NCBI GenBank assembly: GCA_031290855.1
Contig: JAISLM010000134.1
Span: forward strand, 1-10,940
Direction of reading: 5' to 3'
Length of the DNA: 10,940 bases
Source of the DNA: Spirochaetaceae bacterium
GTDB taxonomy: Bacteria; Spirochaetota; Spirochaetia; Treponematales; Breznakiellaceae
In this document: piece after piece, positions 5,694 through 10,940 of the stretch
Layout of the letters: each line of letters opens with the position of its first letter
Position numbering within the stretch: the first letter of the stretch is position 1
Notes under the pieces: model-generated
The model's database searches: none
What the model was told of the DNA's origin: nothing
The model's input: only the letters and a program-made list of their open reading frames with translations
Position numbers and translations under genes: made by a program

Positions 5694-6932
5694 ATGACTG
5701 GACGCACGGGCTTGAAATCTTTGTTTTATACGGCGATAATTAGGTTTAACAGTCGGGGGTCGAAAATTTCACTTTTAAACAAAGTGTTGTACTACAACTT
5801 TACAAAAGAAGATCTCGTAAGCTGTCGGGAAGAGATTAGGCGCCACAACGTGGCAAGCCTTTCGCTTGTCAGCCTCGTAAACGGAGTGCTGATGATACTG
5901 CTTTCCTTTTATCCCAAATACGGTGCCGCCCATAGAGGTATCAGCCTGTTTCTTTATTTGCCGAGCGCCGTCCTGTTTGGAGTGTTTGCCTATTCGTTGT
6001 ACATGCTAAAGAAAAAGAAGCCACACGGCGATTTTGGCATTACCTCCAGCCTTGTAATATTTTTTTGCGCCGTCACATTTTTCTGCATTTTCGTCTACGT
6101 GGTAGAAAAATCGCCGTTTGCCTTACGTTTTCTGCTTATGTTCCTGAGTTTTCAGATAATCTTTGTAATGGGCATGGCAAAAAGTATCGCGATAAACGCC
6201 GGCGTGATACTGCTTTTTTTCATCGCCAACAAGTATTCCCCCGCCATCACCAGCTTTTTTATCGCGACAAACAGCACTTTCGACATCTATAGCATCATTC
6301 TTTACGTGTTGATCTGCATGTTGCTCAACTGGTATACGGCCAGCGTGATCGTGAGCGGCATCATATCCTATAACCATGACCAGCTTACCGGTCTCAACAA
6401 CAGGCGCAGCTTCGACGGTTCCGTGAACTTTTACACCTCCGTCTGCCGTCATGTCCATCAGACCGTATGCGTTGTGATGATGGATGTCGACTTCTTCAAA
6501 CCGTACAACGACTTTTACGGCCACACAAAGGGCGACGCCGTTTTACGCTCTATAGGCAGGACGCTTAGAGAACTGTCGGAAGAAGAAGGACTCTACGCGG
6601 CGCGTGTCGGCGGCGAGGAGTTTATCATCCTATGGACGGAAAACCGCTTGTTAGAGGCGGAGCGTGTCGTACTCAAACTCCGCCAAAAGATCATCGACCT
6701 GCAAATCCCGCACGAAAAATCGAGCGCCGCCCCCTGCATCACGGCCAGTTTCGGCCTGTACTTCATGCGCGGCGGAAGCCATGACAGCAAAGAGGACCTT
6801 TACAATTACGCGGATGTAGCCCTTTACAAGGCGAAGGAGGCGGGCCGGAACCGCATAATGCTGCTAGACTCCGCCGACAAGTCCTGCCGCCCCGTGGAAT
6901 TGCGTCCGCCGGAAGAGCTGATACGACGTTGA
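5694..6932 (+). CDS. Membrane-bound GGDEF diguanylate cyclase
   Basis: This makes cyclic di-GMP from two GTP. From the ATG at 5694 it is 412 residues. Residues about 55-213 hold about six hydrophobic membrane helices with no recognised sensor domain. A GGDEF domain follows (about 228-400): DQLTGLNNRRSFD, the metal-binding VMMDVDFFKPYND (D264, D266), GHTKGDAVL, and the signature RVGGEEF (GGEEF 306-310), so it should be active. The RxxD inhibitory site expected just before the signature is absent, so product feedback by that route is unlikely. The start is uncertain: the ATG has a poor ribosome site, and a promoter-like sequence lies within the frame at 5712-5740. If that is used, translation must begin later, for instance at the ATT at 5766 or the GTG at 5784. 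The downstream DUF192 gene overlaps its stop codon. Confidence 0.88.
   Translation: MTGRTGLKSLFYTAIIRFNSRGSKISLLNKVLYYNFTKEDLVSCREEIRRHNVASLSLVSLVNGVLMILLSFYPKYGAAHRGISLFLYLPSAVLFGVFAYSLYMLKKKKPHGDFGITSSLVIFFCAVTFFCIFVYVVEKSPFALRFLLMFLSFQIIFVMGMAKSIAINAGVILLFFIANKYSPAITSFFIATNSTFDIYSIILYVLICMLLNWYTASVIVSGIISYNHDQLTGLNNRRSFDGSVNFYTSVCRHVHQTVCVVMMDVDFFKPYNDFYGHTKGDAVLRSIGRTLRELSEEEGLYAARVGGEEFIILWTENRLLEAERVVLKLRQKIIDLQIPHEKSSAAPCITASFGLYFMRGGSHDSKEDLYNYADVALYKAKEAGRNRIMLLDSADKSCRPVELRPPEELIRR
5712..5740 (+). promoter_or_regulatory. Sigma70-type promoter near the diguanylate cyclase start
   Basis: TTGAAA (5712-5717), a 17-bp spacer and GATAAT (5735-5740) form a good sigma70 match, five of six bases in each box. 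The start site would be near 5747, downstream of the ATG at 5694. A GGGGG run at 5755-5759 could serve as ribosome-binding site for a start in the 5766-5784 range. Confidence 0.5.
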
Positions 6933-7393
6933 AACGCCCGTCCTCCCTTCCCACTGCGCTTTGCCTCTTCTGCCTTGCCCTTGTCCCCGCGGCCTGCGGC
7001 GGCGCGGAACAGAAAGCGCAGCCGAAACTCCCGTCGAAAAGCATCGTCATCGTAAACCGGGCGGGAGAAGACGTGCCCCTGGAAGCTGAACTCGCCGTCA
7101 GCGGAGAAGAGCAGCGCAGGGGGCTGATGTTCAGAAAGCGCCTGGAGGATGGCAGCGGAATGCTGTTCGTCTTCAAGCGCGACCAGATACTTTCATTTTG
7201 GATGAAAAACACGCTTATCCCGCTATCAATAGCGTTCATCAGCCACGACGGGCGTATCATCGAAATCCGCGACATGAAGCCGCAAAGCCTCGAAGCGGTC
7301 AAATCGTCCCGTTCCGTCCGTTACGCGCTCGAAGTGCCGCAGGGCTGGTTCGACCGCTCCGGCATCACGCCGGGCTGCGCCGTCCTCCTGTAA
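6929..7393 (+). CDS. DUF192-family lipoprotein
   Basis: This encodes 154 residues from a TTG whose last two bases lie in the cyclase stop (TTGA overlap), pointing to translational coupling. An N-terminal signal peptide ends LVPAAC, giving a probable lipidated Cys at residue 23; Pro at -3 is unusual but acceptable for relaxed spirochete lipoboxes. Residues about 38-154 match the DUF192 family along their whole length: VPLEAELAVSGEEQRRGLMFRK (GLM at 65-67), GMLFVF, FWMKNTLIPLSIAFIS (90-105), DGRIIEIRDMKPQS, then YALEVPQGWFDRSGITPGC. DUF192 proteins are small beta domains, often exported, with no firmly established biochemistry. Sharing an operon with a diguanylate cyclase suggests an envelope partner or co-regulated product, though nothing in the sequence shows this. 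Family assignment is secure. Confidence 0.88.
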   Translation: MKRPSSLPTALCLFCLALVPAACGGAEQKAQPKLPSKSIVIVNRAGEDVPLEAELAVSGEEQRRGLMFRKRLEDGSGMLFVFKRDQILSFWMKNTLIPLSIAFISHDGRIIEIRDMKPQSLEAVKSSRSVRYALEVPQGWFDRSGITPGCAVLL

Positions 7394-7684
7394 TTGCAAG
7401 GAGGACTTACCGTCTTAGATTTTTCGTTCTTCCACGGCGCCTTCTTTAAGGGCGCGGCTGTGTGTGGGTAAAACGTCAGTCAAACCGCTATGTGCCTGAC
7501 AAGCGGCATCCCTGCGGTGCGCTCAGAGCGATAAGCGCGCTTGACTGCCGGGACGACTCGCCGGCCCTCTCCCAAAGCATCTTCCAATGACGCTCACGAG
7601 CCGCCCGCCAGTGCTAATTGATTCCCGCCCTGCGGTTTCGCTTTGAAACCGCGGGGCGGCGCGCCACATCCGGCGCAAGAACGC
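7394..7684. other. Intergenic region with a convergent-gene hairpin
   Basis: This gap separates the DUF192 gene from the convergent small membrane-protein gene. A 13-bp stem (7627-7639 with 7645-7657, one G-T pair, loop GCTTT) lies 28 nt beyond the minus-strand stop and could end that transcript, although no T-run follows on either strand. AACGTCAGTCAAACCGC at 7472-7488 echoes 5417-5435. I see no gene. Confidence 0.45.
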
Positions 7685-7927
7685 TCAAAAAACCTCGTCG
7701 TTTGTCCCGGCGCCGCCCTTTAGACGGTATTCTATATACATTTCTATCGGGACAACCACGAAACCGATGAAGCCGCATACACCCAATCCGATTGCGAAAA
7801 TGCCCCGTATGGCGACGTATGTTATTTCCATCGAATGTAAAACGATGCCGGCCACTATCGAAGTCACAAGCGCAGCTATTATCAATCCGGCAAACGTCTT
7901 CCAGAAAATATTCCAAAACTTTTTCAT
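7685..7927 (-). CDS. Small two-TM membrane protein of unknown function
   Basis: This encodes 80 residues, starting at the ATG at 7927 with AAGGAG 7 nt upstream on the minus strand. A longer open frame continues upstream, but it runs through hairpins and the 18-bp tandem repeats and has no ribosome site, so I reject that extension. The protein has a basic, aromatic N-terminus (MKKFWNIFWK), two hydrophobic helices (about 12-31 and 39-60) and a polar C-terminus (EYRLKGGAGTNDEVF). I do not recognise a family. It is less GC-rich than the flagellar and envelope genes and sits between repeats, so it may be an acquired or mobile small gene. The good ribosome site and clean membrane pattern make it likely real. 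Confidence 0.65.
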   Translation of the reverse strand: MKKFWNIFWKTFAGLIIAALVTSIVAGIVLHSMEITYVAIRGIFAIGLGVCGFIGFVVVPIEMYIEYRLKGGAGTNDEVF

Positions 7928-7966
7928 ACCAATACTCCTTCCCTGACGGGTTTTTAGGAAATTTGG

Positions 7967-8001
7967 GCTTTTCCCAAAACCCGGCTGGTTTTGGGAAAAG
8001 C
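7967..8001. repeat. 15-bp perfect inverted repeat, CCAAAAC type
   Basis: GCTTTTCCCAAAACC (7967-7981), loop CGGCT, then its exact complement (7987-8001). The core matches the hairpins at 17-46 and 8119-8140 but lacks the AGCCTCAATTA tail. It lies in the 5' region of the small membrane-protein gene, about 40 nt upstream of its start. Confidence 0.6.
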
Positions 8002-8005
8002 TTCC

Positions 8006-8045
8006 GAAAAAGCGGTCTAACCGGACTGGTCCGGCCCGCTTTTTC
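8006..8045. terminator. Bidirectional terminator-like hairpin
   Basis: The outer stem GAAAAAGCGG/CCGCTTTTTC (8006-8015 with 8036-8045) encloses an inner CCGGA/TCCGG stem (8021-8025 with 8030-8034). A run of five T follows the GC pairs on either strand. On the minus strand it lies between the exported-protein gene (stop 8179) and the small membrane-protein gene (start 7927), so it would separate their transcripts. Confidence 0.5.
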
Positions 8046-8068
8046 ATATAAATCCAAGGCATCTGGAC

Positions 8069-8122
8069 AAGCAAAGCTTGTCTCCCAAGCAAAGCTTGTC
8101 TCCCAAGCAAAGCTTGTCTCCC
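8069..8122. repeat. Three perfect 18-bp tandem repeats
   Basis: AAGCAAAGCTTGTCTCCC occurs three times without change (8069-8086, 8087-8104, 8105-8122). Each unit carries a small palindrome (AAGC/GCTT, which becomes ACAAGC/GCTTGT around the first unit). There are no spacers, so this is not a CRISPR array. The 18-bp period keeps reading frames open (six codons), which makes spurious repetitive ORFs on both strands. Confidence 0.85.
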
Positions 8123-8152
8123 AAAACGTCAGTTTTGGGAAAGCCTCAATTA
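8119..8152. repeat. Dispersed hairpin repeat, copy 2
   Basis: TCCCAAAAC (8119-8127), loop GTCA, GTTTTGGGA (8132-8140), followed by AGCCTCAATTA at 8142-8152. It shares the stem core, the TCAGTTTTGG segment and the 11-base tail with 14-54. It directly abuts the tandem repeats and lies about 27 nt past the stop of the minus-strand gene at 8179. Confidence 0.6.
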
Positions 8153-8178
8153 AAAAGATTTTTGATTCGGTATGGAAA

Positions 8179-8547
8179 TCAGATTCGGAGTTTTAGCAGG
8201 ATGGTTTTCTTTACGTCCGTATAGCCGGTATTTAAAACTGTTCCCGCGTAAAACCGGCAAACCGCGGAAGCCCCGCCGTGTGCGCCGCAGGAACTAAAGA
8301 TACGCTGGAGCCCTGTTCGCGGGGATGCAAGCCCGTTGCCCGCCGTTTTTCTAAACAGCGCCGGTTCGCCGGCCGGGCTTGAGGTATAGACGTCAAGCTC
8401 CCCATAACCGCTTTCACCGCTTACATAAGCGGCGCCGGCGGCCTGCACGGGTTCCATGGCTGTAACAAAAAAAACGCCCATAACGGCAATGCCTGTAAAA
8501 ATCGCGGCAAATGAACGTGCCAGCCTTTTTGTTTTAACCCGTACCAT
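8179..8547 (-). CDS. Small exported protein of unknown function
   Basis: This encodes 122 residues on the minus strand. GGAGG lies 11 nt before the ATG, slightly far. The N-terminus is a clear export signal: KTKRLAR, a hydrophobic stretch (SFAAIFTGIAVMGVFFVTA), then cleavage near VQA|AG at about residue 36. The mature part of about 85 residues is Gly/Ala/Ser-rich with two Cys (in SSCGAHGG and AVCRFY) that could form a disulphide. I recognise no family. The C-terminal third is less protein-like and may be frame-shifted or decaying. It is divergent from fliR and faces the repeat-rich stretch. Confidence 0.5.
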   Translation of the reverse strand: MVRVKTKRLARSFAAIFTGIAVMGVFFVTAMEPVQAAGAAYVSGESGYGELDVYTSSPAGEPALFRKTAGNGLASPRTGLQRIFSSCGAHGGASAVCRFYAGTVLNTGYTDVKKTILLKLRI

Positions 8548-8782
8548 TCCCTATCATACCTCCTCCCGGCAGAATTACGCAAGCTTTTCCGTTTCCGGCC
8601 CGCTCTCAGGATTAATCCCCGCCGCCCTCTTTACAAAAAAGCAGCGCCGTGCCAGGATGAAGGCGGGTGGGGAGTATGTTGGAAGAACTTTTCCGGCGGC
8701 GGGCCGCCGCCTTGTTTTCCGTTGATACAGACAGTTTTCTGCGGGCGCTTCCGTCGCGCCCGGCTGCGGGACGGAGGCGGGC
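8548..8782. other. Divergent intergenic region upstream of fliR
   Basis: This separates the exported-protein gene (minus) from fliR (plus). I see no convincing sigma70 or sigma28 promoter on either strand and no trace of fliQ, the gene normally found here. Its right half contains a 36-codon open frame described separately. Confidence 0.5.
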
Positions 8783-8786
8783 GTGA
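8676..8786 (+). CDS. Possible 36-codon ORF coupled to fliR
   Basis: This runs from an ATG at 8676 to a TGA that overlaps the fliR GTG (GTGA, 8783-8786). It encodes a basic 36-residue peptide rich in Arg and Ala (MLEELFRRRAAALFSVDTDS...). The ribosome site is poor: GGGGAG only 1 nt before the ATG. It shows no similarity to the FliQ C-terminus. It may be a leader that couples fliR translation, or chance. Confidence 0.22.
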   Translation: MLEELFRRRAAALFSVDTDSFLRALPSRPAAGRRRA

Positions 8787-9598
8787 TACCGGACGAGATC
8801 CTGCGGGCCGCCCCGCTGTTCCTGCTGCTGTTCGCGCGGGCTGTCGCGATGATTGAAACCGCGCCGCTTCTGTCGTCGGAGACGGTTCCGCAGACGGCCA
8901 AGGTGTCGCTGGCGCTGTTCGCGGCCTTCGCCGTGTTCCCGTCCGCTTCCGGTCAGGCCGGCTGGATGTTGCTGCCGGGCATGACGGGCGGGGTTTTCAC
9001 TCCGGCCTACGCGCTGCTGCTGGCAGGCGAGGCGCTGATCGGTATAATCACCGGCTTTTTCATCACGATAATCTTCGCTTCGGCGTCCAGCGCCGGGCAG
9101 TTCTTTTCGCTTCAGATGGGTTTCGGCGCGTCCGAGACCTTCGACCCGCTTGCCCAGATCGAAAACCCGCTGATGGGCCAGTTCCTAAACCTGGTCGCGC
9201 TGCTCACCTTCCTTGTGACAGGCGGGGTGCAGAATATGTTCCTGTGGGGCTTTGCCGCTTCGGTCAGGTCGCTGAACGTCGTCGAGCTTGTAAACGGGCG
9301 CGAAAATGTCGTGCTGATGCTTTCGGGGGGTCTGTCCCGCCTCTTCCTCGACGCCGTTGTGATCGCGATGCCGATCCTTGGCACACTGCTGCTGACCTCC
9401 CTTGCCACCGGCCTCATCTCCAAAGCCGCGCCGCAGATCAACATACTCGCGGAGGGCTTCCCGATATCGATAAGCGTCGCTTTCGTGCTGATCATGGCGA
9501 CGCTGCCGTTCATGGTCGAGGCGCTGGGAAGGGTGCTGGACGGGGGTTTCCGCTCGCTGCAGGACTTGTACATCCGGGTTGGGGGAGGTATAGGATGA
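8783..9598 (+). CDS. fliR: Flagellar export gate protein FliR
   Basis: FliR forms, with FliP and FliQ, the inner-membrane gate of the flagellar type III export apparatus. The product is 271 residues, close to the usual length of about 260. It starts at a GTG with GGAGG 5 nt upstream (8773-8777). Family features run throughout: an N-terminal hydrophobic segment with FARAVAMIETAPLLSSETVPQTAKVSLAL, then GEALIGIITGFFITIIFASASSAGQFFSLQMGFG, FDPLAQIENPLMGQFLN, a central TM, and ATGLISKAAPQINILAEGFPISISV near the C-terminus. The stop overlaps an ATG (ATGA at 9595-9598) that opens an 8-codon ORF leading into flhB. The usual neighbour fliQ is absent upstream. In spirochetes this apparatus builds periplasmic flagella. 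Confidence 0.96.
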   Translation: MIPDEILRAAPLFLLLFARAVAMIETAPLLSSETVPQTAKVSLALFAAFAVFPSASGQAGWMLLPGMTGGVFTPAYALLLAGEALIGIITGFFITIIFASASSAGQFFSLQMGFGASETFDPLAQIENPLMGQFLNLVALLTFLVTGGVQNMFLWGFAASVRSLNVVELVNGRENVVLMLSGGLSRLFLDAVVIAMPILGTLLLTSLATGLISKAAPQINILAEGFPISISVAFVLIMATLPFMVEALGRVLDGGFRSLQDLYIRVGGGIG

Positions 9599-9621
9599 AT
9601 ACGGGGGAAGGGGATGGCTGA
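9595..9621 (+). other. 8-codon ORF bridging fliR and flhB
   Basis: The ATG at 9595 has the best Shine-Dalgarno of this junction (GGGGGAGG, 9581-9588, spacing 6) but encodes only MNTGEGDG. It overlaps the fliR stop and ends at TGA 9619-9621, just past the flhB ATG at 9614. It may pass ribosomes from fliR to flhB by reinitiation, setting the ratio of the two gate proteins. Confidence 0.35.
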
Positions 9622-10801
9622 GCGTCCGTGTACGCTGGCGCTGTGGGCGGAGCTTTACGCGGCCCGCCCGCCGTACCCCGCCGCCCGGCCCCTGCCGTGC
9701 CGGATCGACTTGCAGTGGTTTGCCGCCGAGGACGAGGGGCGGACCGAGGAGCCGACCGAAACCAAGATACGGAAGGCGCGCGAGGAGGAAGGCCGCGTCG
9801 CGAAGAGCCAGGACCTCGTAGGGGCGATAGGGCTGTTGATTCCGGCGCTGGCTATTCTGTTTTTGGCCCCCTACCTGCTGCGTAACTGCGTTGAAATGGT
9901 CAGATTCTACTTCCTGCGGGCGGCGGAACTGGATCCGGGCAGGGACGGGGGGATAGTTTTCGGCGTGTTTTTGTCGTACTTCGCCCGGCTCGCGCTGCCG
10001 CTGCTCGGTATCGCGCTTGCCGCCTCGCTGTTTTCCAACATAATTCAGGTGGGATTCGTGTTCACGACAAAGCCGCTCGGCTTCAAGTTCGAGCGCGTTA
10101 TCCCGAATCTGGGCGCTTACTTTCGGAAGACCTTGTTTTCAGCGAACAGCCTGTTCAACTTCTTCAAGTCGATATTCAAAATGGCGGCGGTGGGCGGCGT
10201 CGCGTTCTTTTTGATACGAAGCGACATAGAGAAGCTGGCGAACCTGCAGACGGCGGAGTTGTATCTGTCCGTAACGACGGTCGCGAGTCTGGCGGTAAGG
10301 CTGTTGATCTTCACGGCGCTGCTGCTGTTGCTGCTGTCGATACCGGACTATATGTTCCAGCGGGCGCAGTTCCGCGAATCCCTTAAGATGTCGCGGCAGG
10401 AAGTGATCGAGGAACGCAAGCAGGACGAGGGCGACCCCCGGATCAAGCAACGCCTACGCCGCCGTATGCAGGAACTTCTGGCCGTCAAGATACGCGAGGA
10501 ACTGCCTAAGGCCGATGTCGTGATAACGAACCCGACGCACTTCGCGGTCGCGCTACAGTACAACCGCAGTCTTGAGGGGCCGCGTGTGCTTGTAAAGGGC
10601 GAGGACGAGCTTGCCCTCCGTATCCGCCGCCTTGCCATCGAGTTGGAGGTGCCCGTCGTCGAAAACAAGCCGCTTGCCCGCGCACTCTACACCGAGGTTG
10701 AAATCGGCGATTATGTCCCGGTGAAATACTGGGCTGTGGTAGCGGAAATCTTAAAGCGCGTCAAAACGATAGACGAGTACCGCAGGCTTGCCGGGCTGTA
10801 A
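9614..10801 (+). CDS. flhB: Flagellar export switch protein FlhB
   Basis: FlhB is the export-gate component that switches substrates from rod/hook to filament types after self-cleavage. The product is 395 residues. A 30-residue N-terminal extension precedes the conserved IDLQWFAAEDEGRTEEPTETKIRKARE start. Four membrane segments follow (about 71-91, 117-145, 185-202, 222-245), then IPDYMFQRAQFRESLKMSRQEVIEERKQDEGDP and the cytoplasmic domain with the autocleavage motif NPTH (306-309) in VVITNPTHFAVAL. All key residues are present, so it should be functional. The basic N-terminal motif reads AREEEGRVAKS, one residue longer than the common AREEGxxxKS spacing. No flhA start is evident in the 139 nt after its stop. 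Confidence 0.96.
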   Translation: MAERPCTLALWAELYAARPPYPAARPLPCRIDLQWFAAEDEGRTEEPTETKIRKAREEEGRVAKSQDLVGAIGLLIPALAILFLAPYLLRNCVEMVRFYFLRAAELDPGRDGGIVFGVFLSYFARLALPLLGIALAASLFSNIIQVGFVFTTKPLGFKFERVIPNLGAYFRKTLFSANSLFNFFKSIFKMAAVGGVAFFLIRSDIEKLANLQTAELYLSVTTVASLAVRLLIFTALLLLLLSIPDYMFQRAQFRESLKMSRQEVIEERKQDEGDPRIKQRLRRRMQELLAVKIREELPKADVVITNPTHFAVALQYNRSLEGPRVLVKGEDELALRIRRLAIELEVPVVENKPLARALYTEVEIGDYVPVKYWAVVAEILKRVKTIDEYRRLAGL

Positions 10802-10940
10802 GTGTGCCGGCGCACAATTATTAACGGGTAATTGGAAATGAACAGTGCGCGGCGGCCAAAACTTCCGCTTTGCCGCTGCGCGCCGCAAAGCGCCTTCGTC
10901 AGAACGCCCGCGCAAGGTCGGAATCGGGGTGGTTGCCGCA
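10802..10940. other. Region downstream of flhB, no clear gene
   Basis: A small imperfect hairpin (GTGTG/CGCAC, loop CCGG, 10802-10815) followed by AATTATT lies directly after the flhB stop and could be a weak terminator. The rest is AT-rich, then GC-rich, with no flhA start. An ATG at 10838 opens a frame to the window end, but its Arg/Pro/Cys-rich content is not protein-like. Confidence 0.4.

Noticed and set aside
7928..8110. N-terminal extension of the small membrane protein with LGRQAL repeats
   Set aside because: The repeats are simply the 18-bp DNA tandem units read in frame. A good ribosome site supports the internal ATG at 7927 instead.
8069..8122. CRISPR-like array
   Set aside because: The units are directly adjacent with no spacers, and there are no cas genes nearby.
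8548..8782. Remnant of fliQ upstream of fliR
   Set aside because: No frame in this stretch shows the two hydrophobic helices or the ending of FliQ.
8575..8901. 108-residue minus-strand frame overlapping the fliR start
   Set aside because: It overlaps the conserved N-terminus of fliR in antisense, with no ribosome site and no protein-like features.
10838..10940. Start of a downstream gene such as flhA
   Set aside because: The open frame is Arg/Pro/Cys-rich, lacks a ribosome site and does not resemble the hydrophobic FlhA N-terminus.

Overview
The window looks like chromosome from a treponeme-type spirochete, probably a gut-associated one. This rests on protein character rather than a marker gene: FliR and FlhB of the flagellar export gate, several LPP20-like envelope proteins with relaxed spirochete-style lipoboxes, a small outer-membrane barrel, and a CsgG-like protein of a kind I associate with Treponema. 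Coding regions are GC-rich, gene starts are mixed (ATG, GTG, TTG), and the gene-poor stretches are full of short hairpin repeats. There is no rRNA, recognisable tRNA, CRISPR array or transposase.

Layout. Positions 1-491 hold only hairpin-rich non-coding DNA, including a dispersed repeat at 14-54. An XRE-family regulator lies on the minus strand (492-812). The AT-rich gap to its right carries a near-consensus sigma70 promoter on the + strand (850-878) inside four symmetric copies of TTATATC, which looks like an autoregulated operator. That promoter reads through a roughly 200-nt leader, containing a strong Shine-Dalgarno and a two-codon ORF, into a five-gene run (1084-5314): a small beta-barrel, a CsgG-like protein, an LPP20-like lipoprotein, a larger lipoprotein with two LPP20-like segments, and a secreted LPP20-like protein. 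I read this run as one envelope module. After a repeat-containing gap (5315-5693) come a six-TM GGDEF diguanylate cyclase and a DUF192 lipoprotein whose TTG start overlaps the cyclase stop (5694-7393).

The stretch 7394-8178 is repeat-rich: strong hairpins, a terminator-like structure, three perfect 18-bp tandem repeats and a second copy of the window-start repeat. It surrounds a minus-strand gene for an 80-residue two-TM protein. A second minus-strand gene (8179-8547) encodes a small exported protein of unknown function.

The right end is fliR-flhB (8783-10801) on the + strand, joined by short overlapping ORFs. fliQ is not upstream and flhA does not start directly downstream, so the usual fliP-fliQ-fliR-flhB-flhA order is broken here. 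The best candidate for an undescribed system is the 1084-5314 module with its possible dedicated repressor and operator. Its LPP20 plus CsgG/TolB-like content recalls the FlgO/FlgP/FlgT outer-membrane proteins of Vibrio flagella, but that link is inference.
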